This document shows positions 7,813 to 16,650 of a stretch of DNA of 64,000 bases, in pieces; the first letter of the stretch is position 1; each line of letters begins with the position of its first letter. The notes beneath the pieces are model-generated. The model did not search any database. It worked only from the letters and a program-made list of their open reading frames with translations, and was not told where the DNA came from. The stretch lies in assembly GCF_007858445.1 (NCBI RefSeq), contig NZ_VIGV01000009.1, positions 58,410 through 122,409 on the forward strand, in the 5' to 3' direction. The position numbers and the translations under genes are program-made. The DNA comes from Tsukamurella sputi (GTDB taxonomy: Bacteria; Actinomycetota; Actinomycetes; Mycobacteriales; Mycobacteriaceae).

Positions 7813-9189
7813 TCAGCGTCCCTCCCCACTCGACGGGACGTCGACGGGAACGGACTCGTACTCGGGCACCGAGTCCTGGTAGACGGGCATCGCGGCGGTA
7901 TCGGGTACGACGATGCGCTCGCGCTGCTTGCCCTTCGACCTCGCGACGGGAGCGGAGGTCCCCGTCGGCAGGATCGGGCGCAGCGGCTCCGCCTGGACGC
8001 GCGGAACGGGCGGGGGCGGCGGCGCGACGGTCAGGCCGTCGGTGGCCCAGTTCGCGGGCGCCGCGATCTGCGGCAACGCCGCGGTCCCGGTCTCCGCACG
8101 CAGTACGGAGGCGGACCGCGTCGGATGCTCGCCGCGCGACATCCGCTCCAACGCCGGCGAGCCCGGTCGCGCTCCGTAGTACCCGACGGTGCTGGTCCGG
8201 TTCTCGGCGTTCACGTTCGCGAGGAGCGCGCTCATCGGCTGGTAGACGACCCCACCGGCCGTGGCCCCTGCCGTCGGCGCCTGGCCCACCCCCAGGGACG
8301 AGACGCCCATGGCCGAGCCCGTGGCGACGGCACCCGCCCCGGCACTCGCGCCGGCGCCCGCCGCGCCGCCCAGTTGCTGCACCAGACTCTGACCGAGCTG
8401 TTGCCCAGTGGTCGGGCGCGCGACGCCGGTGTCCCTCGACTGGGATTCGGCGGTCCCCGCATTCGAAGCGGCCTGCTCGAAGCGCTGGGCGTTGACGATG
8501 GCGGTCTGTGCGAGCTTGGTCGCCGAGAAGACGCCGCCGGCCGTGCGCATCGCGAGCATGCTGGCGGTCGCCTGAGCGCCCTGTGCCGCCAGGGTCATCT
8601 TGGTGACGACGGCGTCACCAACGGAGGCGGCGCCCGCCGCCGCGGCCGGAATCGGCACGCCGATGGAGGTGGCCATCGGCTTCGGCGCGATGAACGGTTC
8701 GAAGGTCATGTTGGCGACGGAGTTCGCGAGGTACACCGCCATCATCGAGGCGTTCTGGGCCCACATCGCCGCGTACTGCGCCTCGTTGGCGGCGATCGCG
8801 GCGGTGTTCACGCCCAGGAAGTTGGTCGCGTTCAGCACCGCGTTGGTGATGTGGTTGAGGGCGATCTCGGGCAGCTGCGCCATGCCCGCCAACGCGGCGG
8901 AGTAGTCGGCAGCCTGCTTCGTGTGCCGGGTGGAGGCGAGGAGCGCCTGCGCGCGCAGAGCTTCGTTGTGCGCGAGGTACATCGCCACGTTGCGCGTCAT
9001 CAGCGCGGTCTCGGGCGCCTGCCACGACGCGGCGAGGCGCGGCAGCAGCGACTGGAGGAAGACCGAGCGCGAACTGACCGACGCTGCTACCGAGGCCCAG
9101 GCCGCGGCTGCCGCCGTCGCGGGCGCGGGGCCCGCGCCCGACATGAGACGGCCGACGTTCACCTCTGGTGGCAGCGCTGGGAAGGTCAC
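7813..9189 (-). CDS. PPE family protein
   Basis: 458 residues. The N-terminal PPE domain (about 1-180) begins FPALPPEVN, so the PPE triplet is at residues 7-9, and contains the long helix pair with NEAQYAAMWAQNASMMAVY typical of PPE proteins. The remaining 270 residues are Ala/Gly/Pro-rich with a Gly-Ala run near the middle and a polar tail. It should pair with the PE protein 15 bases upstream, be bound by EspG and be secreted by this ESX. The short PE followed by PPE before the Esx genes is the ancestral ESX-3-like arrangement. Confidence 0.9.
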   Translation of the reverse strand: MTFPALPPEVNVGRLMSGAGPAPATAAAAAWASVAASVSSRSVFLQSLLPRLAASWQAPETALMTRNVAMYLAHNEALRAQALLASTRHTKQAADYSAALAGMAQLPEIALNHITNAVLNATNFLGVNTAAIAANEAQYAAMWAQNASMMAVYLANSVANMTFEPFIAPKPMATSIGVPIPAAAAGAASVGDAVVTKMTLAAQGAQATASMLAMRTAGGVFSATKLAQTAIVNAQRFEQAASNAGTAESQSRDTGVARPTTGQQLGQSLVQQLGGAAGAGASAGAGAVATGSAMGVSSLGVGQAPTAGATAGGVVYQPMSALLANVNAENRTSTVGYYGARPGSPALERMSRGEHPTRSASVLRAETGTAALPQIAAPANWATDGLTVAPPPPPVPRVQAEPLRPILPTGTSAPVARSKGKQRERIVVPDTAAMPVYQDSVPEYESVPVDVPSSGEGR

Positions 9190-9204
9190 GACATCACGCT
9201 CGTG

Positions 9205-9492
9205 TCAGAACTGCACGGCGTTGTCGGCCATGATGTACGTCGAGGCGACCGCGGAGAGGCTGACCGCGTACTGCGCAACCTCGGCGTGGTCGATGATGGA
9301 CGTGGCCAGGAAGTTCGCCGCATGCGCTGCCGAGCTGGTGGAGACCAGCAGAGAGACGTCGTCCGCCCCCGCCGGCACGACGGCACCGATGGCGCCCGCG
9401 GCACCACCGATCAAGCCGGAGGTGGTGGCGACATTAGCCATGACCTCGTTGGTTCCTGCCAAGAGTTGTATAGGCGCCACGTTCAGGCCCAC
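9205..9492 (-). CDS. PE family protein with YxxxD secretion signal
   Basis: 95 residues from a GTG at 9492, chosen because GAAGGGG lies 8 bases upstream and because the sequence GLNVAPIQLLAGTN then starts like a PE protein; an in-frame ATG at 9528 would add 12 polar residues that PE proteins do not have. Two helices are predicted, and Y86-I-M-A-D90 near the C-terminus is the general type VII signal YxxxD/E. The strict Pro-Glu pair is replaced by Ala-Pro (A6-P7), as in many non-mycobacterial members. First gene behind an internal promoter (9528-9556). Confidence 0.85.
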   Translation of the reverse strand: MGLNVAPIQLLAGTNEVMANVATTSGLIGGAAGAIGAVVPAGADDVSLLVSTSSAAHAANFLATSIIDHAEVAQYAVSLSAVASTYIMADNAVQF

Positions 9493-9527
9493 CCGCTTAT
9501 CCCCTTCAGATCGACTTTCGGATTGCA

Positions 9528-9556
9528 ACTATTGCAGGCCGGTCCGCTCTCGTCAA
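9528..9556 (-). promoter_or_regulatory. promoter for PE-PPE-esx-espG segment
   Basis: On the minus strand TTGACG (9556-9551), a 17-bp spacer and AATAGT (9533-9528). A start near 9521 would give a leader of about 29 nt with a ribosome site at 9507-9501 before the PE GTG. It falls in the 152-bp gap after the lipoprotein gene, the largest gap inside the ESX locus, so the secreted substrates and their chaperone could be expressed independently of the eccABC part. Confidence 0.65.
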
Positions 9557-9644
9557 TCCCCGGGTGACCACAGTGTCGATCTCCGCACAGTCGCTCCGCG
9601 ATCCCGAACACCGGGACAGCGCACCGGCACGCGGGCCGGCGACC

Positions 9645-10829
9645 CTACTTCGCGTCCTTGAGCACCAGGTAGCTCGCTGCCGCACCCTGCTGCGCCTGCC
9701 GGAGCGAGGATCCCTGCGCCCCCGAGACGTACCGTCCACGCGAGACGTAGCAGCCGTACACCCGCTCGGCGCGCCCGTAGAGATCGGCGACCTGGGAATG
9801 GCACGCCGAGTCCCGCACCCCGGGCACGCCGCCCTCGGAACGGAAGCTTCGCGCGGCGTTCGCACTCGAGCCCGTACCCGACTGCGCGACGAAGTCCGCC
9901 GCCCGGGAAGCGCTCGCCGCGCGGAGTACCTGATTGCGCCCCTCGTAACCGATCAGGTCGATCCCGTGGACCGCGTACACGTCCCGCGTACGGCTGATCT
10001 GACCGGAGCCGTTCATACGAAGCGTCCGAGGTGTGTAGTACCCCGATGTGTATTTGACCGGACCGTCTTCCACCGAGTCGATGCGCGTGAGCCGGAGGAT
10101 CCCGTCCTTGTCCACGGGTTGCTGCAGCGCCTGCGCAGCGGTGAACGGAACCGTACCGAGTTTCGGTATCTGCCTGTCGAAGAAGGCCTCTGCCAGCCCT
10201 CTCACCCGGGCGTCGTCCGCGATGTTCGCGAAGACCGCCGCGAGAACGTACTCCTCGTGGTCCCACCAGACGGCCGGCCCCGCGCGGAAGGACTCGGGTT
10301 GCGGTCCCACGTGGGCCGCAGGGTACTTCGCCGGTGGCGTACCCACGATCGTCGGCGGAATGCCCTTCACACCCGCGAAAGCCGCAGCCGCGCCGGCGCT
10401 GTCCGTGTAGCGGAGAACGATCATCGTCGCCTGCGGTGCGTCGTCGCTGTTGGGATCCTCGGTAGCGGGCGCCAGCACACCCGATACGCGGCCGGGCTGC
10501 AACACGCTCCCCAACCGGGTTCCCATCATCCGCAGCATCGAGTTGGCATCGGGGAGGTTCGGGAACAACCGGTACAGGCCCCAGTCGAACGTCGCGTCCA
10601 GGTCGGACGGCGTGACGACGTAGTCCCCCAGCGCGATGTTGCCCTGTACCGCCGCGTCATCGCCGACCCGCGGCGGGACGTCGCGCGGCACCGTCGTGAA
10701 GTTCCCGGTGTCGAGTACGACCTCGGCCGGCACCGCCTCCCCCGGCACCGTCGTCGAACACGCCGACAGTGCGAGCGCCATGACCAGCGCCACCGATGCA
10801 CGAATGCTCGGTACGCCGGTCTCTGCCAC
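9645..10829 (-). CDS. DUF7373-type lipoprotein inside ESX locus
   Basis: 394 residues from GTG 10829 (GGGG 6 bases upstream); the stop of eccC is 2 bases before it. The signal peptide ends in lipobox LSAC with Cys24, so the mature protein is lipid-anchored outside the membrane. It is a clear paralogue of the lipoprotein at 22628-23827: shared blocks include LDTGNFTTVPRDVP against LDPGGYPTKPRAVP, DLDATFDW against ELDKTFNW, a Cys-containing GGVP block, and identical ends SYLxxKDAK. I assign the family (DUF7373, lipoproteins of Nocardia, Rhodococcus and Tsukamurella) from memory. Function unknown. The gene lies between eccC and PE, where standard ESX loci have nothing, so it may be a periplasmic partner or substrate. 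Confidence 0.75.
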   Translation of the reverse strand: MAETGVPSIRASVALVMALALSACSTTVPGEAVPAEVVLDTGNFTTVPRDVPPRVGDDAAVQGNIALGDYVVTPSDLDATFDWGLYRLFPNLPDANSMLRMMGTRLGSVLQPGRVSGVLAPATEDPNSDDAPQATMIVLRYTDSAGAAAAFAGVKGIPPTIVGTPPAKYPAAHVGPQPESFRAGPAVWWDHEEYVLAAVFANIADDARVRGLAEAFFDRQIPKLGTVPFTAAQALQQPVDKDGILRLTRIDSVEDGPVKYTSGYYTPRTLRMNGSGQISRTRDVYAVHGIDLIGYEGRNQVLRAASASRAADFVAQSGTGSSANAARSFRSEGGVPGVRDSACHSQVADLYGRAERVYGCYVSRGRYVSGAQGSSLRQAQQGAAASYLVLKDAK

Positions 10830-10831
10830 GC

Positions 10832-13800
10832 CTATCCCCACAGGTCGTCGTCGGCGACGCCGTCGTCCCGTCGAACGCCGTTCCAGGCCACCTGCACGAC
10901 GTCCGACGGCGCGCCGCGGCCGGGGTGGAACCGTCCGCGGCCGGGAATGCCGTACCGCTGACCGCGCTCGCCGCCGATGTTCACGTTGAACTTGTCCGCG
11001 GACAGCGCCAGCGCCATGGAGCTGTGCGTGTCGAGGAACTGGATCAGCGGATCGGAGCTGGCCTTGTACAGGTACTCGGAATCGTTGAGCACGATGATCA
11101 CGTGGAAGCCGCGAATAACACCGTCGTTCATCAGCTTCACGGTCTGCGTGATCGGGTTCGTCCGGTCACCGCGCGCGACGACGGCGTCGTAGTCGTCGAT
11201 GATCAGGAAGACCTCGGGACCGGTCCACCAGTCGCGCCGCGCGAGCGCGGCACTGTCGGCGGCGTCGGGGACGCGACGGTAGGTCACCTTCGCGGGGTCG
11301 GTCTCCCCGTCGCCCATCCATTCCACGAGCTTGTCCTGCCAGCGGCGCAGGAAGTCGTGGAGATCGGAGCCGTGCAGGCCGAGGTTCTTCGGGTTGGGGG
11401 CGAACGCACCGCGGTGCACGCGCTTCGGGTCGAGCAGGGCGATGGCACCGTCGTCGATCGTCGGGTACCGGCGACTGATCGCCTCGATGATCGTGTGCAC
11501 GAACGCCGATCGCCCGGATCCGCTCTCGCCCACCACGTACATGTGGGCCTCCCGGCCGAAGTCCGCGACGGCGGGACCGGCATCGGTCTCGCGAACGCCG
11601 AAGGGCAAACGGACGCGCTCGCGCGCACTCGCCTCGGCCGGCAACACTGAGAACAGGTCGTCCTGGAGGATCACCTCGGGCAGGGCCAGCAGCTTCGGCG
11701 CCTCGGCCCCGGAGGTGTTGGCGCGGCGGATCCGCTCCACGACCTCCTCGATGCCGTCACTGAGGGTCTCGGGGGACGAGTCCCCGTCGGCGCGCGGCAG
11801 TGCCACCAGGGCCAGCAGGTCCCGATCGGTGGTGATCACGTGACCGGCCCTATCGGGAACCGCCTTGTTGCGCTGCGAATTCACGACGGACATGTCGTAG
11901 CTGGCCGTCGAGACCCGTCCCTCGATGATCGTGTGCATGTGGCTCGCGAGGCCGCGCAGAACGGTGTTGCGAGCCGTGGTGATGACGAAGTGGATGCCGT
12001 AGTTCAGGGCGCCCGATGCCAGCGCCTCCAGGACCGCCACCTCGTCCTCGAAGACCCCGCCCTCGGTGACCGCGGCGTCGAAGCCGTCGATCACGATGAA
12101 GGCGTCACCGAAGGCGTCCTCGGTGATCACCTCCGCCGCAGGATCGCTGCGCAGCCGCCGGTACTCGGCCATCGAGTTCACGCGGTACTTGCGGAAGAGC
12201 TTGACGCGGTGCTCGATCAGGTCGGACATCTGCGAGATGATCCGGTTGATCGCGTCCTCCTCGGACCGCGTCGCGATCCGCGAGACGTGCGGCAGGTCCT
12301 CGAGCCGCATCCAACCGCCGCCGGTGTAGTCCACGATGAAGAACTGCACCTGCTCCGGCGAGTGCGTCAACGCGAGCGAGGTCACCAGCGTCATCGCCGC
12401 GGTGGTCTTGCCCTTCTGCGGCGCGCCGTAGATCAGCACGTTGCCCTGGCCACCGGACAGGTCGAGCTCCCAGACCGGCTGCTGGTGCTTCGCCGGGTCG
12501 TCGAAGACGCCGAAGGGCGTCTTGAGGGTGGCCGGGGTGGTCACCTTCGGCGCGACCCACTCGTCCGCGCCGAGCGACGGGGCGAGGATGTCCAGGGTGG
12601 TGGAGGTGAGCTCCGGGAGCCAGGGCTTGTACGCCGGGCGCGCCGGAGCCTTCGTGAGCAGTTCCTTGACCACGGTGAAGACGGTGGGCGCTGCGAGGAT
12701 CTCCTCCTCGGTGCGCACGATCTCCTCGTCCTCGACGATCTCCGCCTCGAGATCGGGGATGTCCACGCGTCGAGCCGTGAACCCGCGGGAGGACAGGTCG
12801 TCGGCGGTCGGCTGGACCACCTCGCGCACCACGGGCTCGGGTGCCGCCTCGGGCGCGAAGTAGGGCTTTCCGGTGAAGCCCGCGTAGAACCGGATGAGGT
12901 CGTCCTCGTGCAGGGTCTTGATCAGGCCGTTGCCGGGCTTGCCGGGCAGGTTCTTCGCGTCCGGTACGCCGATCACCGCACGGGAATCGCCGGCGGTGCC
13001 GGTACGAAGTGCGATGTGGTAGTGAATGTTCGACTCGAGACCGCGCGAGCGCGCCATCTCCGCGTTCTGCGAGGCGAGCAACAGGTGCACGCCCACGGAC
13101 CGGCCCACGCGGCCGATCTGGCTGAAGATGTTCACGAATTCCGGCTTGGCCTCGAGGAGTTCGGTGTACTCGTCGATCAGGACGAGCAGCGCCGGCATCG
13201 GTTCGAGGTCGGGGCAGTGCCCGGACTCGCGCGCCTTCTCGTACTCCGTCAGGCCGATGATGTTGAACGACGGGTACCGTGCCGCGGCGCTGTCGAAGAG
13301 TTGCTGGCGCCGCTTGAGCTCGCCGGTGATGACCTCCATCATGCGGTCGACCATGCTCTCGGACTTCTCGAGGTTCGTGACCACGGCGGCGACGTGCGGG
13401 ATGTCCTCCATGCCCTGATAGGTCGCGCCGCCCTTGAAGTCCACGAGCAGCAGGTTGAGCATCGACGGCGAGTGGAAGAGGCAGGCGTCGAGCACCAGGC
13501 AGCGGAGGAATTCGGACTTACCGGAACCCGACGTACCGATCATCTCGCCGTGGGGGCCGGTGCCGCCCTGGCTGGCCTCGCGCATGTTGAGGAAGATCCG
13601 CGTGCCGTCGGGTCCGAAGCCGATCGGGAAGTTGAGCCGGTGCGGGTCGTCGAAGCGCTTGATCCGCTGCCAGAAGTCGACCACGTCGATGGCGCCGGGA
13701 TCGTCCACCTGCACGAGGCTGGCCCAGTCCCGCCCGGTGTCCTGGCGCTCCTTGGAGAGCAGGGAGGCGGTGGTCTCCAGCTCCCACCGCGCCAACTTGC

Positions 13801-15052
13801 GTGCGGTGGTGTGTGCGTCGATGAGATCGAGGTGGTCGGCGCGCGCGATCTCCTTCGGCGCCTCCAGCGGGAGGTCCGAATCCCAGCGGGTCACGATCCC
13901 CGTGGCGTCCACATCGAGCAGGACCGCGTGCGGGAAGGAGTCGATGACGCCGTCGGGCGGCGACATCAGGATCCAGGTGACGTCCGCCAGGGAGGCGATC
14001 GCCTGGTCCGTCATCCGCGCTCGTTCTGCGGATTCCACGATCACGACGGTGTGCCGGGTGCGTCCGGTCACCTCGGTCTCGGTGGTGAACGGACGGGAGT
14101 AGTCGACGATGCGATCGGCCTCGGCGGTGGGCTGCTCGTCGCCGCCCGCCAGTTCCTCGAGGAACTCCGTCCAGTTGCCGTAGATCATGCGGCGCGATCC
14201 GAGCGCGTCGATCAGGCTCGGGTGCTGCACCTGCGGAAGCCATTTCAGGTACTCCCAGCGGCCGCCGTCGGGGGTATCGGCCACGACGGCGATCCGCAGC
14301 CGGTCCGGCCCGTGCGTCACCGCGAGGTGGTTCAGCATCGCGCGGACCATCCCGGCGGACTTCTCGGGGTCGCCGCCCACCCCGAGGACGGGGAGATTGC
14401 GCAGCGTCAGCGCCAGTGGCATGTCCGCGATGGTCGAATGGGTGTGCAGGAACTTGACGGTCTCCGTCCACTGCACCGGGTCGAGGAACTCGCCGTCGGG
14501 CGCCTCGGGGGTGAGCAGTTTCGCCTTCGGCACGATCCGGCCACGCCCGTACCGCGCCGCGGTGAACCGGCTCTTGCGTTCCTGATCGCCACCGTTGACC
14601 TCCCACATCCGTTCCGTCCCGACGAGCGAGGCGGTCACGGCGGGGTCCGGGTAGGCGTGCGCGAGGGCGTCGAAGTAGTTGCGGCCCCGCGAGAGAGCCT
14701 TCTCCCGCGAGTTCCCGATCGAGCGGCTCGCCTGCTTCCGGTCGTGCAGCAGTTGCGCCTTCGATTTGCTTCCGCTGCCGCCGGGCCCGCCGCCCATGTA
14801 GGCGAACATGCCGAACAGCAACATCATCGGCATCAGCAGCATGACCGGGTTGAAGCCGCGGTTCATGCGGATCATCATGAACAGCATGCCGAGCACGGCG
14901 ACCACCATGATCACCGGCATCATCACCGTGCGCCACTTACCGGGCGGATCGATCTCGTCGATGGTGTCCGGCGTCCGGACCTCCACCTCCTTCTTGACGA
15001 CCCGGGGCTCCTTCTTCGGGTGGAGCGGGGGCTCGAAGACCTGCCTACTCAC
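10832..15052 (-). CDS. eccC: ESX FtsK/SpoIIIE ATPase EccC (undivided)
   Basis: 1406-residue motor of the secretion system, undivided as in ESX-3 and ESX-5. Two membrane helices (about 42-61 and 68-88), then a DUF domain and three nucleotide-binding domains. NBD1 is intact: GTSGSGKS with K512 and Walker B LLVLIDEY (D627-E628). NBD2 has GAPQKGKT (K882) but only IDGF as Walker B. NBD3 has GESGSGRS, with Arg1181 in place of Lys, and IIDDYD. Degeneration in NBD2/NBD3 is normal in the family, as only NBD1 hydrolysis is essential. The GTG at 15052 overlaps the eccB stop by GTGA; upstream in-frame codons lie inside eccB and are rejected. Confidence 0.96.
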   Translation of the reverse strand: MSRQVFEPPLHPKKEPRVVKKEVEVRTPDTIDEIDPPGKWRTVMMPVIMVVAVLGMLFMMIRMNRGFNPVMLLMPMMLLFGMFAYMGGGPGGSGSKSKAQLLHDRKQASRSIGNSREKALSRGRNYFDALAHAYPDPAVTASLVGTERMWEVNGGDQERKSRFTAARYGRGRIVPKAKLLTPEAPDGEFLDPVQWTETVKFLHTHSTIADMPLALTLRNLPVLGVGGDPEKSAGMVRAMLNHLAVTHGPDRLRIAVVADTPDGGRWEYLKWLPQVQHPSLIDALGSRRMIYGNWTEFLEELAGGDEQPTAEADRIVDYSRPFTTETEVTGRTRHTVVIVESAERARMTDQAIASLADVTWILMSPPDGVIDSFPHAVLLDVDATGIVTRWDSDLPLEAPKEIARADHLDLIDAHTTARKLARWELETTASLLSKERQDTGRDWASLVQVDDPGAIDVVDFWQRIKRFDDPHRLNFPIGFGPDGTRIFLNMREASQGGTGPHGEMIGTSGSGKSEFLRCLVLDACLFHSPSMLNLLLVDFKGGATYQGMEDIPHVAAVVTNLEKSESMVDRMMEVITGELKRRQQLFDSAAARYPSFNIIGLTEYEKARESGHCPDLEPMPALLVLIDEYTELLEAKPEFVNIFSQIGRVGRSVGVHLLLASQNAEMARSRGLESNIHYHIALRTGTAGDSRAVIGVPDAKNLPGKPGNGLIKTLHEDDLIRFYAGFTGKPYFAPEAAPEPVVREVVQPTADDLSSRGFTARRVDIPDLEAEIVEDEEIVRTEEEILAAPTVFTVVKELLTKAPARPAYKPWLPELTSTTLDILAPSLGADEWVAPKVTTPATLKTPFGVFDDPAKHQQPVWELDLSGGQGNVLIYGAPQKGKTTAAMTLVTSLALTHSPEQVQFFIVDYTGGGWMRLEDLPHVSRIATRSEEDAINRIISQMSDLIEHRVKLFRKYRVNSMAEYRRLRSDPAAEVITEDAFGDAFIVIDGFDAAVTEGGVFEDEVAVLEALASGALNYGIHFVITTARNTVLRGLASHMHTIIEGRVSTASYDMSVVNSQRNKAVPDRAGHVITTDRDLLALVALPRADGDSSPETLSDGIEEVVERIRRANTSGAEAPKLLALPEVILQDDLFSVLPAEASARERVRLPFGVRETDAGPAVADFGREAHMYVVGESGSGRSAFVHTIIEAISRRYPTIDDGAIALLDPKRVHRGAFAPNPKNLGLHGSDLHDFLRRWQDKLVEWMGDGETDPAKVTYRRVPDAADSAALARRDWWTGPEVFLIIDDYDAVVARGDRTNPITQTVKLMNDGVIRGFHVIIVLNDSEYLYKASSDPLIQFLDTHSSMALALSADKFNVNIGGERGQRYGIPGRGRFHPGRGAPSDVVQVAWNGVRRDDGVADDDLWG

Positions 15053-16650
15053 TTCTTCCCCTTCGGGTCGAACTTCGCGACGACGGGGTCCTCGGCGCCA
15101 CCGTCGTGCTTGATGGATGCGCTGGCCTGCGAGAGGGTGGGCCCCTGCGCGAACAAGCTGATGATCGTCCAGGGCGCGGGCACGGGATCCCGCAGCCCGA
15201 GCGCCTTGGCGGAGGATCCCGCCTCGTTCGACCCCTGATCGTCGATGCCGTAACGGATTCCGGTGTCGGCGATCCAGAACTCGCCGCTGTGCTCCCGGGA
15301 GTCCGCGGCCGAGCCGGTGGCGTAGACATACCGGCCACTGTTCGCCGGCAGGTAGACGTCGTCGGCGATGGTTCCCGCGGAACCCGGCGCTCCGATGAGG
15401 GCGATCCGGGCGGCGCTCTGCGCTGCGGTCAGCGGGAGGGTGCCGGCCACGAGCACGCGCTGCTGGGCGGTCGGCGCGTCCCCGTCGTGTGACCAGGTCA
15501 TGCACGTCACGGGGTCACTGGTCGCATCCTCGATGCGCACCTTCCCCGCGGGGAAGTGGTCGACGGCGATCCGCCCGCCCACCTTGGGCCACTGATTCGC
15601 CTTCGCCGCCTCGGTCTCCACCACGCCGCTCTTGACCGGCGAAACGGTCTGCAGGATGGACGCCGCGGTCTGGCTGATCTGCTGGATGCCGTCGGCCGCC
15701 ACCACGTAGTAGGTCCAGCCACCGTCGACGGTGGGCACCCGCAGCGTGGTACCGACGAGGAGCTTCTCCGTGTTCGGGAACCGCACGGGCTTACCGAGAT
15801 CGGTGATCGGCGGGACGTCGACGGGCTCGCGCGCTGCGAGTGCGTTGAACAACCCCGGGGACATGGGGATCACGCGCTGGTCGATCCTGATGCCCAGCGC
15901 CTCGCGGATCGCCGAGTTGCTCAGGTCCAGCCGCGAGCGCGCGACCACCCCGTGATCCTGGTAGACGAGCCAGGTCTGGTTGTCGAAGGCCACGACGCGC
16001 GCCCGATCACCGGTCAGCTCGTCGGTGCCGTCGGCGGGCGTGAGCCCGCCGCCGATGACGGTGACCTTGACCGCCGCCGTCGCCGTGGTCGGCAGGCCCG
16101 TGCCCGGGTCCAGCGGCACCGCCGACCCCGTGGCAGTGGTGTCGCACACCGCCCACTGCGAGAGCCTGTCGGTGGAGTTGCGGATCACCGTCGGGGCATA
16201 CGGAATACCGACCATGGGTCCGCGGGGGAGCTTCTCGATCTCCGAGGACTTCGCCTGCACCGGCCGGGCCGGGGAGCCGATGATGAGCTGGCCGGAGACC
16301 ACGTTGGGGATCGGGTTCAGCGTGTCGCCCACCCGCACGTACAACGCACCGGTCTGCGAGTCCTGGATGATGTCGCCGTCGCCCACCTTCCCCGACGGGA
16401 AGATCACGGCCCCGATCACGCAGCCGAGCACCGCGACCAACCCGACGGCGAGCGCCATGTACAGGGGCGAACCCTGGTACTTCTTGACGTCGTCGATCCA
16501 CCGGGTGTCCCGCCGGACCAGCGCCTCTTCGTTCCGCCGCTGCAGGTACGCCTCGCCCGACTTCTGGTACTTCGACGTCAGGCGGAACCCTCGGACCCGT
16601 TCCTGCAGACCCGACTTCGGATTCTGCGGATCGGAATTGATCTCAGCCAT
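15049..16650 (-). CDS. eccB: ESX core complex protein EccB
   Basis: 533 residues. Short basic cytoplasmic N-terminus with the conserved SKYQKSGEAYLQRR region (about 26-39), one membrane helix (about 63-84) and a large periplasmic repeat domain. Conserved periplasmic cysteines AVCDTT and VTCMTW probably form the EccB disulfide. EccB dimers sit under MycP in the ESX-5 structure, so this protein is the likely direct contact of the inactive mycosin encoded downstream. It overlaps eccA by 8 bases and eccC by 4 bases. Confidence 0.95.
   Translation of the reverse strand: MAEINSDPQNPKSGLQERVRGFRLTSKYQKSGEAYLQRRNEEALVRRDTRWIDDVKKYQGSPLYMALAVGLVAVLGCVIGAVIFPSGKVGDGDIIQDSQTGALYVRVGDTLNPIPNVVSGQLIIGSPARPVQAKSSEIEKLPRGPMVGIPYAPTVIRNSTDRLSQWAVCDTTATGSAVPLDPGTGLPTTATAAVKVTVIGGGLTPADGTDELTGDRARVVAFDNQTWLVYQDHGVVARSRLDLSNSAIREALGIRIDQRVIPMSPGLFNALAAREPVDVPPITDLGKPVRFPNTEKLLVGTTLRVPTVDGGWTYYVVAADGIQQISQTAASILQTVSPVKSGVVETEAAKANQWPKVGGRIAVDHFPAGKVRIEDATSDPVTCMTWSHDGDAPTAQQRVLVAGTLPLTAAQSAARIALIGAPGSAGTIADDVYLPANSGRYVYATGSAADSREHSGEFWIADTGIRYGIDDQGSNEAGSSAKALGLRDPVPAPWTIISLFAQGPTLSQASASIKHDGGAEDPVVAKFDPKGKK

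Noticed and set aside
11522-11545. Lys to Arg change in the EccC NBD3 Walker A motif as sign of decay
   Set aside because: NBD2 and NBD3 of EccC proteins are commonly degenerate, and NBD1 is intact.
11840-15238. Long open frame opposite eccC
   Set aside because: Composition is that of an antisense shadow; eccC is certain.
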